Assembly (NCBI GenBank): GCA_002710015.1
Contig: PAOW01000022.1
Location: forward strand, 1-45,897
Direction of reading: 5' to 3'
DNA from: Methanobacteriota archaeon
GTDB taxonomy: Archaea; Thermoplasmatota; Poseidoniia; Poseidoniales; Poseidoniaceae
DNA length: 45,897 nucleotides
Shown: positions 20,215 through 29,745 of the stretch, in pieces
Position numbering within the stretch: position 1 is the stretch's first letter
Layout of the letters: every line of letters starts with the position of its first letter
Made by a program: the position numbers and the translations under genes
Notes under the pieces: generated by a model
Told to the model about the DNA's origin: nothing
The model's database searches: none
The model's input: the letters and a program-made list of their open reading frames with translations, nothing else

Positions 20215-20505
20215 TTATTCAGGTGTCGAGTCGTCATCCATTCCACGGATTTCATAATTCGACGGAAACATAGCAACGATTACTCCTGCGATTAGAAATC
20301 CTAACCCATACCCAAACTTCTGTTCCACAAATAGAAACTCGAGAGCAAACACAACTAACAACAAACCACCAATGTTTGAAACCCATACAAGTGTTTTGAA
20401 AGTCGATAAAGATACACCAGTTGTATTTGGACGTCGCAGTGGGCCAAATTCACCGCCAAAGCGCTGAGCGCCCTCATGTTCAGGAGGTTTTGCCATTGCA
20501 ATCAC
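20215..20505 (-). CDS. Small 2-TM membrane protein
   Basis: Two hydrophobic helices; overlaps upstream ferredoxin ORF. Confidence 0.65.
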   Translation of the reverse strand: MIAMAKPPEHEGAQRFGGEFGPLRRPNTTGVSLSTFKTLVWVSNIGGLLLVVFALEFLFVEQKFGYGLGFLIAGVIVAMFPSNYEIRGMDDDSTPE

Positions 20506-20834
20506 CTGTCTATCATAGTGATTGCATCAGTTGGGCATGATAGAACACAAAGACGACATCCTGTGCAAGCATCACGTATGATTTTCGCTTTCCGATTACT
20601 TGGAACATTCATTAGAGGAGAAGCCATTTCTTTAGCATATAGGTCAATCGCAGAGTCGTCACATACAATAGTACATTGGTCACATCCAATACAGAGGTTC
20701 TCCTTCACCCATGCAACAGTTGTTTCGCCACCTTTTATGGTTGAGCGGCGCTCACCTTTTTGCCTAGCCAAGGAGATTGCAATACGCTCAGACTCTGCTG
20801 CGCGCCGCCTTTGTAACTCCTGAAGAGAGGTCAT
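20502..20834 (-). CDS. 2[4Fe-4S] ferredoxin-type protein
   Basis: CIGCDQCTIVCD and CTGCRLCVLSCP. Confidence 0.9.
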   Translation of the reverse strand: MTSLQELQRRRAAESERIAISLARQKGERRSTIKGGETTVAWVKENLCIGCDQCTIVCDDSAIDLYAKEMASPLMNVPSNRKAKIIRDACTGCRLCVLSCPTDAITMIDR

Positions 20835-21493
20835 CTATTCACCCCGATACCCTGCTTCCTTTCAAACCTCTCTACTGAAAGATTCACTAAAACGTCTCCA
20901 AGACAGTAAAACGCTCCAACTAGAAGTGGCGGATTCCAAGCCGTAAGGCTTGTCCAGGGTACTTGACTAGACCAAGTCCAATTACCCAAATAGGTCCCCC
21001 AAAGTTCCATAGCAAGTGCAGCCCAAGCCATCGAGGCATAAAGAGCAGGCTGCGGACCATACCTAGTAAAAGCTAAAACCATAATTAGTAAAAATACACC
21101 TGATGTATCTCCACCAGTATATGCTCCATACACAACTAGTGGGATGAACGGAACTAATACAATCATCGCAAATTTTTCCTTAAGCATTTTAGCTATAATA
21201 CGGCCTGTGTCAAACAAAAACCAGTGACCTACGGGTACATAGAGCGGCATTAGTCCACGTTGATATTCGTATATCAACCAAATTTCACTAAAAAACAACT
21301 CCATTGGAGTAGCAAAGGCCAGAACCGTTATCATCTCAATTCTTTCTTTTCTATCCGCTTTTTTGAAAAGGTAAGCAAATAATCCAATACACCATATGTT
21401 TACAGGCCACTCGCTATACATCGCACTGATATACAAGCCGAGCCCAATTGTCAGGGAATATGTTAGGATTTTATTCATGAAATCACTTTTCAT
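20831..21493 (-). CDS. Polytopic membrane protein
   Basis: About six hydrophobic segments; ATGA-type overlaps with neighbours. Confidence 0.7.
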   Translation of the reverse strand: MKSDFMNKILTYSLTIGLGLYISAMYSEWPVNIWCIGLFAYLFKKADRKERIEMITVLAFATPMELFFSEIWLIYEYQRGLMPLYVPVGHWFLFDTGRIIAKMLKEKFAMIVLVPFIPLVVYGAYTGGDTSGVFLLIMVLAFTRYGPQPALYASMAWAALAMELWGTYLGNWTWSSQVPWTSLTAWNPPLLVGAFYCLGDVLVNLSVERFERKQGIGVNR

Positions 21494-22475
21494 ATTTTTC
21501 TATTGAAACCCCTTCGCTTCTCATAGTTTCGATTACGAATTCCAGAATGCTGTCTGGAAGATCCTCTGGTGCGTAAACACCTTCATTTAACAGGAGTGGG
21601 TTATCAGCCCAAGCCAAAACGCAACAAGTAGTAACAAGTCCAGTTGTTCTGGCCATACTGGAATCACCATCCTTTCCTTGATCTTCAACTACCCACCTGA
21701 CAGACCTGCCTTTCGACTGAATCTCAACTTCCATCCAAGTAAATTCACCTCTCGAGGGATTATACTTCCAAGCCTCAACAAGGTCATCTGGGTGCATTCT
21801 AGTGTTTTGATATCTCTGAATGTGACCTGGCCACCTAACGGTATATTCGCCCATATTTTCTATATCTAGGTTTAACAAAGAACGCAAACCATCTGTCAGA
21901 AAAGCCTCCATGACCCTACCATTTGCATCGATTGTATGTAAATCGCTCATTGCAGGCACGGTAGTAACAACGCTATCATCAATAATTCGCGCTGGTCTTG
22001 TATATTCTGCTATCACATCATGTGGGGAGAAAGGAGCCATGTAAGACCATTCACTGTCTTGCTGGAGTGGATTGCCTCCAACTTTAATGGTCACCTTTTC
22101 TATAACCTTGTATTTCTTTAGTGCGCTGCTTACAAGCATGTTGGAAAGACCCGGTGCAATACCAACGTCCCAAAGTATTGTGCTTGAACAACTTTGAATA
22201 TGATCAGGAGTCTTTTCACTGAATGATAAATCAACTACTTTTTGCCGAGTATTCTTGAAGATTTCAGTGACTTTACTACCGATTGATCCAGGTAGCATGT
22301 TTACAATTATATCAGCAGGATTATGGTCAAAAGAGAGCGCATCTCCTTGATGGAAGTTTGCACTTGTATCTACTTCATTAATATCGAACAGGTGTATTTC
22401 ATGACCAGATTCTACAAGCTTTCTAGTGACGTATTTCCCAACTAGGCCACCACCTAGACAATGAATTCTGATTAT
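21483..22475 (-). CDS. Saccharopine dehydrogenase-like oxidoreductase, apparent non-canonical start (ATA 22475 or ATC 22472)
   Basis: ORF track begins at internal Met 22298, but the same frame continues open upstream giving IIRIHCLGGGLVGKYVTRKLVESGHEIHLFDINEVD...ADIIVNMLPG (Rossmann GxGxxG-like). Downstream DVGIAPGLSNMLV...YTRPARIIDD...EAFLTDGLRSLL. Confidence 0.8.
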   Translation of the reverse strand: MIRIHCLGGGLVGKYVTRKLVESGHEIHLFDINEVDTSANFHQGDALSFDHNPADIIVNMLPGSIGSKVTEIFKNTRQKVVDLSFSEKTPDHIQSCSSTILWDVGIAPGLSNMLVSSALKKYKVIEKVTIKVGGNPLQQDSEWSYMAPFSPHDVIAEYTRPARIIDDSVVTTVPAMSDLHTIDANGRVMEAFLTDGLRSLLNLDIENMGEYTVRWPGHIQRYQNTRMHPDDLVEAWKYNPSRGEFTWMEVEIQSKGRSVRWVVEDQGKDGDSSMARTTGLVTTCCVLAWADNPLLLNEGVYAPEDLPDSILEFVIETMRSEGVSIEKYEK

Positions 22476-23683
22476 ACCATCTCCTTTTGCTTCATAGATT
22501 CAGCACCCATTGCTAACATTGACAATTCAGCCAAGAGCGCATGCCAATTGTGTGCGTGTTTGCCATATTTATCTTTGACTTCATCAAACTTTACAAACTG
22601 CGCAGAAGGAGAATTAAGATTTTCAAGATCTCCTTTTTTTGAGTTTATCCTGTAAAACCACGAGGCAGCCTCCCCATCTACAAGATACACGACCGGCTCA
22701 ACTGGGTGTCCTTCCGGGGTTTTGAGACAAGTTGGTATTCCCTCCTGAATTAGGAAATTTTCAACATCAACCCCTCCTTTTGAATACATCAATCGCTTGA
22801 ATTTTCTATTTGAAAGGTTAAGAAGTTCTTCACCACTACTCACAGACATGATTCCAAGGCCATATGTTCCTCTGTCATTTTTTATGAATGCGACAGGATC
22901 TCTTTCAACGCCCATTTTCAGGTATCTTGCTTTCAGGTTTGCAAGAAATTCATCAACTTCCGCAGCAAGCATTTCCCTACAAGTCTCCTTCTCAAGGCAT
23001 TTATCTTCGCTAACAAACCAATCTGCCATTAGGTGCCAAGAATCTACTCCTAGTATTTTCGCTATTTCCTCAATATAACTTTTCAGACATTCATAATGTT
23101 CAGATTTCCTTCTACGTTGCCAACCCATATGAGTGGGAGGTATGACTTGACTACTGCTGAGTCCGGGCAAAATTCCTTCTGTAAGATCGTTATTCAGCAT
23201 AATTAAATCTGGAGTTTCGTTATCTACAACAAGGGCTTCATCCACTAGCGATACTTTGTCTAACATAAGAGGGCCCGTCAAACCATCGAGCGAACCAAAA
23301 GCACGTAACTCAGGAGAACCCACACTACACTTGTATCCTGCTCCTTCAATTAATCGTTTTATGGTTTTCACATTCTCAACGTATCCCTTATTCCTTGTGT
23401 GAGATTCAGGATAAAGATGAACCCAAGAACAGTCCTCGTTTAATCGTAAAATGTGAGATTTAAGAAGAGAAGAAAGACGTGATTCATCATTTTTTGATAC
23501 ATTGTTGAACCCTGCTGGAAAGTGATTAGAATCTACTACTGCTACTTTCCAACCACTATCTCTAATGTCAACACTACCATAAATTGGGATTGGTATCTCT
23601 TTTCGTTTCTCTTGCATCCATTTTTTTATTTCGGACCTTTTCTCCTCTAGTCTTTTAGTTAGATTGTGTATTACGGAAGTCAA
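22472..23683 (-). CDS. gshA: Glutamate-cysteine ligase, GshA family (proteobacterial-type, Pfam GshA-like)
   Basis: IPIYGSVDIRDSGWKVAVVDSNHFPAGFNNVS, FIKNDRGTYGLGIMSV, QEGIPT, VEPVVYLVDGEAASWFYRIN, ENLNSPSAQFVKF resemble the GshA family. Confidence 0.8.
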   Translation of the reverse strand: MTSVIHNLTKRLEEKRSEIKKWMQEKRKEIPIPIYGSVDIRDSGWKVAVVDSNHFPAGFNNVSKNDESRLSSLLKSHILRLNEDCSWVHLYPESHTRNKGYVENVKTIKRLIEGAGYKCSVGSPELRAFGSLDGLTGPLMLDKVSLVDEALVVDNETPDLIMLNNDLTEGILPGLSSSQVIPPTHMGWQRRRKSEHYECLKSYIEEIAKILGVDSWHLMADWFVSEDKCLEKETCREMLAAEVDEFLANLKARYLKMGVERDPVAFIKNDRGTYGLGIMSVSSGEELLNLSNRKFKRLMYSKGGVDVENFLIQEGIPTCLKTPEGHPVEPVVYLVDGEAASWFYRINSKKGDLENLNSPSAQFVKFDEVKDKYGKHAHNWHALLAELSMLAMGAESMKQKEMV

Positions 23684-25392
23684 ATCAACTCCTCCAAAAG
23701 ATCCGTCGCTGTCCCTTTCCGCTTACTGAACCCACGGTCTAGAATATGCATGGATTCAAATAGACCGAGACCGATACAGATCTCAGGTTGTTTTAGCAGT
23801 GCACTTTCGATTTCAGGGTATCTTTTCGCTATTTGCAAAGTATATGATTCCAATTCCTCAATTAATGAGTCTATCAGATTGGGAGATGTTGCTCTTCCCG
23901 CAGGTAATTTTGGACGATCTACTATCTCTTTTGGCAAATTTGTCAGGCCCGCAGCTCTTCGCAATGCTGCCTTTTCCAATCCATTACTAGGTAATTTCCA
24001 GTGCATTGGCAACTTGTTGGATGAAGATAAATGCCTACTACCCAAAAACGGCACTCTAACCTCTAAGCCATTAGCCATAGAATGCCTATCAACCAATCTT
24101 AATTGAAAATTTGATAACTGCCCATTATCCAATTCAAATTGGAGGAATTTTTCTAGAGATTGTGTATGGTTTTCTGGGTTATGATTACCATCCCACCAAG
24201 CCTGACCTGTAAGATTTGATAAGTCAAAGTTCATATCATCGAGTCGTCCTCTTACCAATTTTTTATGCTCATTCAGATTCTTATATCTTGGATAACCAGC
24301 ATGTAACTCATCAGCTCCTTGACCGCACAAACCAACGGTCACACTCTCCGACATTTTCGCAAACAGCGGCTGGAAGAACAAAACAGTGACATCTAAGTCC
24401 TCACCGTGCCAACATAAATCTGGTAACTTCTTTTCAAATAATTCAGGATCTAAAATATGTTGATTGTGCTGTAAGTCCAAGCTTTTTGCGACTAATTCAG
24501 CAGCTTTCCAATCTGGATTATCCTCGCTTTCAGCTACCGTCCAGCAAGCAGGGACCGGTTGTTCTGCAATCTCCGCAGCTTCTCTAGCAACAGCGCAAAC
24601 CAAACTAGAATCTAGACCGCCAGATAGTACGATTCCCACTGGGACATCAGACATCAATCTATCACTAACACTCAAAGTAAAACTTTCTAGCAATTTTTCA
24701 GGACTATCCCATGTATTAGCTGGAGAAATTTTAGGCGCCTCAAAGCGACAAGAACTCGTTAGTTGTGGCATACCGTCAATAAGTTCCCACACCTCAACTG
24801 TTCCAGGTCTGACTTGAAATACATCTGCAAAAAGTGTCGTGGCATCCAAAGGATATTCCCATGCAATTCTCGCTTTTAGTGCAATGTTGTCAATTTTTGG
24901 AGTGTATTGATCACACCCTCTCAAAGCCTTTGCTTCAGATGCAAAAAGTAGATTATTTCCTGCTATTGTTCTAACTAGAGGTTTTACTCCAACGGGGTCT
25001 CTTGCTAGAATTAATTGCTCATCAGCCCAAATTGCAAAAGCAAACATACCGTCTAGCTCAGATATCCATCTTGCATGATCTTTTGCACTACCTTTAGCAA
25101 TATGCTGGGATAATATTACTTCACTATCTCCATTTGTTTGATAGTTATACCCGATTCTTTTCAGTGATTTATAGTTGTAAATTTCTCCGTTTACGACTGC
25201 AACTTTACCTGGACCATGAATTGGTTGTGGTGAACCTTCAATATCGACGATTGCGAGTCTCGTATGGCCAAGGCCGCATTTGTCATCAATGAAGATTCCT
25301 TTACCATCCGGGCCTCTGTGTGCTAGTAATTGGTTCATTCTTTGTAATACATTTCTATCAGGATGACCAAGCATACCTGAAATGCCACACAT
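23680..25392 (-). CDS. asnB: Asparagine synthase (glutamine-hydrolysing) family protein
   Basis: MCGISGMLGHPD N-terminal Cys nucleophile, LAHRGPDGKG, GHTRLAIVDIEG, VGIVLSGGLDSSLVCAVA PP-loop. Confidence 0.93.
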   Translation of the reverse strand: MCGISGMLGHPDRNVLQRMNQLLAHRGPDGKGIFIDDKCGLGHTRLAIVDIEGSPQPIHGPGKVAVVNGEIYNYKSLKRIGYNYQTNGDSEVILSQHIAKGSAKDHARWISELDGMFAFAIWADEQLILARDPVGVKPLVRTIAGNNLLFASEAKALRGCDQYTPKIDNIALKARIAWEYPLDATTLFADVFQVRPGTVEVWELIDGMPQLTSSCRFEAPKISPANTWDSPEKLLESFTLSVSDRLMSDVPVGIVLSGGLDSSLVCAVAREAAEIAEQPVPACWTVAESEDNPDWKAAELVAKSLDLQHNQHILDPELFEKKLPDLCWHGEDLDVTVLFFQPLFAKMSESVTVGLCGQGADELHAGYPRYKNLNEHKKLVRGRLDDMNFDLSNLTGQAWWDGNHNPENHTQSLEKFLQFELDNGQLSNFQLRLVDRHSMANGLEVRVPFLGSRHLSSSNKLPMHWKLPSNGLEKAALRRAAGLTNLPKEIVDRPKLPAGRATSPNLIDSLIEELESYTLQIAKRYPEIESALLKQPEICIGLGLFESMHILDRGFSKRKGTATDLLEELI

Positions 25393-25439
25393 GCTTACCG
25401 CTGACGCAATTCATTGATGATACCTTGCTTTTGCGCGAA

Positions 25440-25550
25440 TCACCAAACTGGGAATACAAACATAGTGATCATCAATATTATGAAGGCAAGAATGAATGTC
25501 ACTAGGTAGGTGCTTTGTGGAGGGTCTTGGGACTTTACTTCATCACTCAT
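25440..25550 (-). CDS. Possible 36-aa single-TM small protein
   Basis: Reverse strand ATG at 25550: MSDEVKSQDPPQSTYLVTFILAFIILMITMFVFPVW*, one clean hydrophobic helix; below the ORF-track length cutoff. Confidence 0.5.
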   Translation of the reverse strand: MSDEVKSQDPPQSTYLVTFILAFIILMITMFVFPVW

Positions 25551-25600
25551 CTGTCTCACCTAAATTGCCCACTATCAAACCGGATTTCAATATAATGGTC

Positions 25601-26218
25601 TTATATCCAAGGAAGGACGATTATAATCACAGATAATGGAATCAGTAGCATTGTTGCATTATCATCTATCCACCTAAGTCTGGGCCACTCTGCTGCAACA
25701 CAAATAGGAGCCATAATTAATGCTAACCAAGGTTTTGTATCAACTGATATATAGCAAGAAATCCAAATAAGAGCAACAAAAATCGTTCCAAATATGAATA
25801 CATTCTTTGGATTAATATTTCTTCTTCGCAACTCACCTAAAAACGGATCACCTAAAGAAAGCGAGAGTATCAGTGGCCATACTAATTCTGGATACTCACT
25901 AAGTGTTAGGAAAACCATACCAACGGCAAACCCACCCCAGGCTAACGCACTAATTTGTTTAGACTCATAATCACGTTGGCCAAAGATGGTTATCCCTAAC
26001 TTCAGTCGTGCGGCTTCTGCAAATATTAGTAACAACACAACTGTGGATACCAATTGCATCTCTGTCAAGGATACAATTTCTGACAGGTTTTCTGCGTATT
26101 TGTAATAGATTAACGGAATGAAGGACATAGATATGTGGAATACTCTTCTGAATACGTGGCCTGAAACCCCTCCAACTGAGTGGTCGACTGGGTCTGTAAG
26201 CTCAACCTGTTCACTCAA
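25601..26218 (-). CDS. Phosphatidate cytidylyltransferase / dolichol kinase-like membrane protein
   Basis: HVFRRVFHISMSFIPL N-terminal, GDPFLGELRRR, WIDDNATMLLIPL C-terminal; multiple TMs. Confidence 0.65.
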   Translation of the reverse strand: MSEQVELTDPVDHSVGGVSGHVFRRVFHISMSFIPLIYYKYAENLSEIVSLTEMQLVSTVVLLLIFAEAARLKLGITIFGQRDYESKQISALAWGGFAVGMVFLTLSEYPELVWPLILSLSLGDPFLGELRRRNINPKNVFIFGTIFVALIWISCYISVDTKPWLALIMAPICVAAEWPRLRWIDDNATMLLIPLSVIIIVLPWI

Positions 26219-27032
26219 TCAATTCCCTCAATGCTTCTTCAATACCCAATCCTTCTTGAGATATACGGTCAATGATTGTCTCGAAATTAGGATTGTTCAC
26301 CAAAACACTCTCATGGGCCATCATCAGTTGTTGTCTATACCTTGCTCGTTTTGAGGACTCACGTTCCTCTAAATTTAGCAAAGACTCCACTAGGTTATCA
26401 ATTCCTTCACCCGTAGTCGCACTTGTAGAAATTATCTGCGGAGGATCTTGATTTATTGATAAGGATACCTTCAAATCATTAACAACTTTTTGGGACCCTT
26501 CAATATCTGATTTGTTAACGACAATCAAATCTGCAAGTTCTAACAGTCCTGCCTTCTCTGCTTGTATGCCATCTCCTCTAGCCGGCCCTTCAACGATAAC
26601 AAACCTGTTTGCTATTGCAGCACAGCGCATTTCAGATTGACCTGCCCCTACTGTTTCGATAATGACAATGTCAAATGACTGTAAAAGTAGATAATTAGTT
26701 AATGACTTAACTACCGATGGAACTGAACCACTTGATGATCTCGTTGCTACACTCCGAAAATATATTGAATCAGATTTTTCTTTGTCATCTAAAACTGTCA
26801 ACCTAATTCTGTCGCCAAGTAAAGCACCGCCGCTGAGTGGTGAGGTTGGGTCAACTGCGATTACCGCTACTGAAAATTCGGGAGTTAACTTATGCAGTAT
26901 TGCGTCAATAAGACATGACTTTCCAACTCCGGGAGGACCTGTTATTGCGAAGATTCTACCATCTGCATCATCAACAGTCATTTCACCATTTTCAATAGCT
27001 GAGAGGTTTCTTGAGAGAGTTATTCGGTCCAA
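26211..27032 (-). CDS. meaB: MeaB/ArgK-type GTPase (methylmalonyl-CoA mutase chaperone)
   Basis: ITGPPGVGKSCLIDAIL, VAVDPTSPLSGGALLGDRIRL, ETVGAGQSE, VVNKSD. Confidence 0.92.
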   Translation of the reverse strand: MDRITLSRNLSAIENGEMTVDDADGRIFAITGPPGVGKSCLIDAILHKLTPEFSVAVIAVDPTSPLSGGALLGDRIRLTVLDDKEKSDSIYFRSVATRSSSGSVPSVVKSLTNYLLLQSFDIVIIETVGAGQSEMRCAAIANRFVIVEGPARGDGIQAEKAGLLELADLIVVNKSDIEGSQKVVNDLKVSLSINQDPPQIISTSATTGEGIDNLVESLLNLEERESSKRARYRQQLMMAHESVLVNNPNFETIIDRISQEGLGIEEALRELIE

Positions 27033-27470
27033 TCACTCACCCCAGCGCCAATCTGAGGTTGAACCGACTCCGCAATCTTTAGAGGACGCTACCTCGATAA
27101 AATCCAGAATTTCAGCGGAAGGAGTCCCTGGGCCAAATATTGCTTTTACACCGGAGTCGAATAGTTTACTTCTGTCTACTTCAGGAATAATACCACCTCC
27201 AAACACAACGACGTCGTTCAATCCTGAATCTCTCAACAACTGACATATTCTTGGGAAAAGATGGTTGTGTGCCCCTGATAGAGAGGACAAACCAACAAAT
27301 CTTGCATCCTCGTCTATGACGGTCCTAACAATTTGATCTGGAGTTCTACGCAACCCTGTGTAAATGACTTCGTGACCTCCATCGCGAAGTGCTCTTGCTA
27401 CAACCTTTGCTCCACGGTCGTGACCATCTAGCCCAGGTTTCGCTATTACAATCCGCTGACGTCCTCCCAT
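27033..27470 (-). CDS. Methylmalonyl-CoA mutase cobalamin-binding small subunit
   Basis: [35 protein letters not shown] (DxHxxG), [21 protein letters not shown] extends to 27524; MGGRQR start at 27470 preferred. Confidence 0.92.
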   Translation of the reverse strand: MGGRQRIVIAKPGLDGHDRGAKVVARALRDGGHEVIYTGLRRTPDQIVRTVIDEDARFVGLSSLSGAHNHLFPRICQLLRDSGLNDVVVFGGGIIPEVDRSKLFDSGVKAIFGPGTPSAEILDFIEVASSKDCGVGSTSDWRWGE

Positions 27471-27570
27471 AAACCCGCGTGATGGAGAGGATATATGAAT
27501 TGGTAGTAACTTGTGAATTCTCACACAATCAATAAGAATGGCCTAGGATTGTAACCAACTGGCGAATGAG

Positions 27571-29124
27571 ATGTCTGGCACCGATGATAAGCTAAGAGAT
27601 TTGCGAGCACGCAAAGCTAGAGTTGAAGCAGGAGGTGGCCAAGCGAGGGTTGATGCCCAACATAACAAAGGAAAAATGACGGCTAGAGAGAGACTAGAAT
27701 TCCTTCTTGATGATGGGTCATTCCAAGAAATCGATGCACTTGTAGAACATAGGTGTAGAGATTTCGGCATGGATAAAAATGTGATACCTGGAGATGGAGT
27801 AGTTACAGGACACGGCACAATAAATGGTAGAGAAGTTTTTGCTTTTGCACAAGATTTCACCGTCTACGGGGGAAGTCTCGGAGAAATGCATGGTCTGAAG
27901 ATATGCAAAGTTCTGGATATGGCGCTTAAAACTGGAAGACCTGTTATTGGGCTGAATGATAGCGGTGGTGCCAGAATTCAAGAAGGGGTTGCAAGCCTTG
28001 GCTCGTATGCAGAGATATTCTTTAGAAACGTGAGAGCTAGTGGAGTAGTCCCACAAATCAGTGTAATAATGGGACCTTGTGCTGGTGGCGCTGTATATTC
28101 TCCTGCAATAACTGACTTTGTGATAATGGTAGACAAAACTGCTCACATGTTCATTACCGGACCTGAAGTAATCAAGACCGTCACAAATGAAGAAGTATCA
28201 TTCGAGGACCTTGGTGGAGCAAGCACGCATGGAAGTAAATCCGGAGTATCACACTTTACTGCTAGTGATGATGAAAGCGCCATTGAAATTGCAAGAGAAT
28301 TGGTCGACATGCTTCCATCAAATAACATGGAAAAACCACCAGAAAAGAAAACAAACGATTCGCCTGAGCGCATCTGTGAGGTTTTAGACAGCATTGTTCC
28401 AAATGATCCCACAAAGCCATACGATGTCAAGGATGTAATAACTGAAATTCTTGACGACGGGGGTTTCCTTGAAGTCCAAGAAAACTGGGCAGGTAATATT
28501 GTTGTCGGATTTGGTCATCTTAATGGCAATACTGTTGGTATTGTTGCCAACCAACCGAAGATGTTGGCTGGATGTTTAGACATCGACGCCAGTGATAAAG
28601 CAGCAAGATTCGTTAGGTTCTGTGATGCATTTAACATTCCTATTATCACATTGGAAGATGTGCCAGGATTCCTACCCGGTACTAACCAAGAGTGGGGTGG
28701 AATAATTAGGCATGGAGCTAAACTTCTCTATGCATATGCGGAAGCAACAGTTCCAAAGTTGACAGTTATACTAAGAAAAGCATACGGAGGCGCCTATGAC
28801 GTAATGTCCTCTAAACACATCAGAGGTGATTACAATGTAGCATGGCCTAGTGCAGAACTTGCCGTCATGGGCGCAGAAGGTGCTGTCCAAATTATACATC
28901 GCAGACGACTACAAAATGCCCGTGATCCTGAGGGAGAGAGAGGTAGATTGATTGAAGACTTTGAAGAAAAGTTTGCAAATCCATACAAAGCCGCAGCACT
29001 AGGATATTTAGATGATGTAATTGAACCAAGTTCGACACGAGAGCGATTGTGCAAAGCACTCGGTATGCTTATTGACAAAGAAGAGTTAAGACCTGCTAGA
29101 AAACATGGCAACATTCCTTTATGA
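27571..29124 (+). CDS. pccB: Acyl-CoA (propionyl/methylmalonyl) carboxyltransferase beta subunit
   Basis: [74 protein letters not shown]. Confidence 0.95.
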   Translation: MSGTDDKLRDLRARKARVEAGGGQARVDAQHNKGKMTARERLEFLLDDGSFQEIDALVEHRCRDFGMDKNVIPGDGVVTGHGTINGREVFAFAQDFTVYGGSLGEMHGLKICKVLDMALKTGRPVIGLNDSGGARIQEGVASLGSYAEIFFRNVRASGVVPQISVIMGPCAGGAVYSPAITDFVIMVDKTAHMFITGPEVIKTVTNEEVSFEDLGGASTHGSKSGVSHFTASDDESAIEIARELVDMLPSNNMEKPPEKKTNDSPERICEVLDSIVPNDPTKPYDVKDVITEILDDGGFLEVQENWAGNIVVGFGHLNGNTVGIVANQPKMLAGCLDIDASDKAARFVRFCDAFNIPIITLEDVPGFLPGTNQEWGGIIRHGAKLLYAYAEATVPKLTVILRKAYGGAYDVMSSKHIRGDYNVAWPSAELAVMGAEGAVQIIHRRRLQNARDPEGERGRLIEDFEEKFANPYKAAALGYLDDVIEPSSTRERLCKALGMLIDKEELRPARKHGNIPL

Positions 29125-29140
29125 GTTAGTGGTGATAGTT

Positions 29141-29317
29141 ATGGAAAAGGAAAAAATAGCTGCAATTGCTGCAATTATGTCCCTTCTAAACGATAGTGAA
29201 AACATAGAAAATGTAGGACGTAAAAAAGGAGAGTCATGGACTCAAGATCATCGAAGAATGAATATGGGAATGCAGTCATTGATGAACAATCGAAGTTCAA
29301 GATCACCATGGAGATGA
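29141..29317 (+). CDS. Small acyl-CoA carboxylase accessory/epsilon-like protein
   Basis: MEKEKIAAIAAIMSLLNDSEN...SPWR, between carboxyltransferase and BCCP genes. Confidence 0.55.
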   Translation: MEKEKIAAIAAIMSLLNDSENIENVGRKKGESWTQDHRRMNMGMQSLMNNRSSRSPWR

Positions 29318-29321
29318 TAAA

Positions 29322-29723
29322 TTGAAAGAAACTCGAAAGGTTATTGTTGACGGTGAAGAATTTGAGGTTACGCTTGAACAAGATGGAGAACTTTGGACTG
29401 CACATGTTGGGGACAAAAAATATGAAATTTCTATTCCAGATTCAGGTCCTGCTCCAAAACAAAGACGGCAAAGCGGTGGAAAATCAAAGAAGTCAGGAAA
29501 AGTTAGCGCAAATATTCCAGGAAAAGTTGTAACAGTTGAGGTAAAAATTGGAGATGCTGTATCCGAGGGCGATGTAATAATGATCCTTGAGGCCATGAAG
29601 ATGCAAAATGAAATTCAAGCTCCTGTAACAGGAACCGTCACTGAAATCCATTGTAAAGAAGGACAATCCATTGAGGCGAATGTTCCCCTTGTCGTTATAA
29701 CACCCGAAGAATCAGAAAATTAA
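29322..29723 (+). CDS. Biotin carboxyl carrier protein
   Basis: IPGKVVTVEVKIGDAVSEGDVIMILEAMKMQNEIQAPVTGTV, biotinylation motif EAMKM; TTG start. Confidence 0.92.
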   Translation: MKETRKVIVDGEEFEVTLEQDGELWTAHVGDKKYEISIPDSGPAPKQRRQSGGKSKKSGKVSANIPGKVVTVEVKIGDAVSEGDVIMILEAMKMQNEIQAPVTGTVTEIHCKEGQSIEANVPLVVITPEESEN

Positions 29724-29745
29724 GACTAAGAAATTACAACAGTTA

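Noticed and set aside
27543-28430. Minus-strand ORFs opposite pccB
   Set aside because: Overlap a highly conserved carboxyltransferase frame; no domain evidence.
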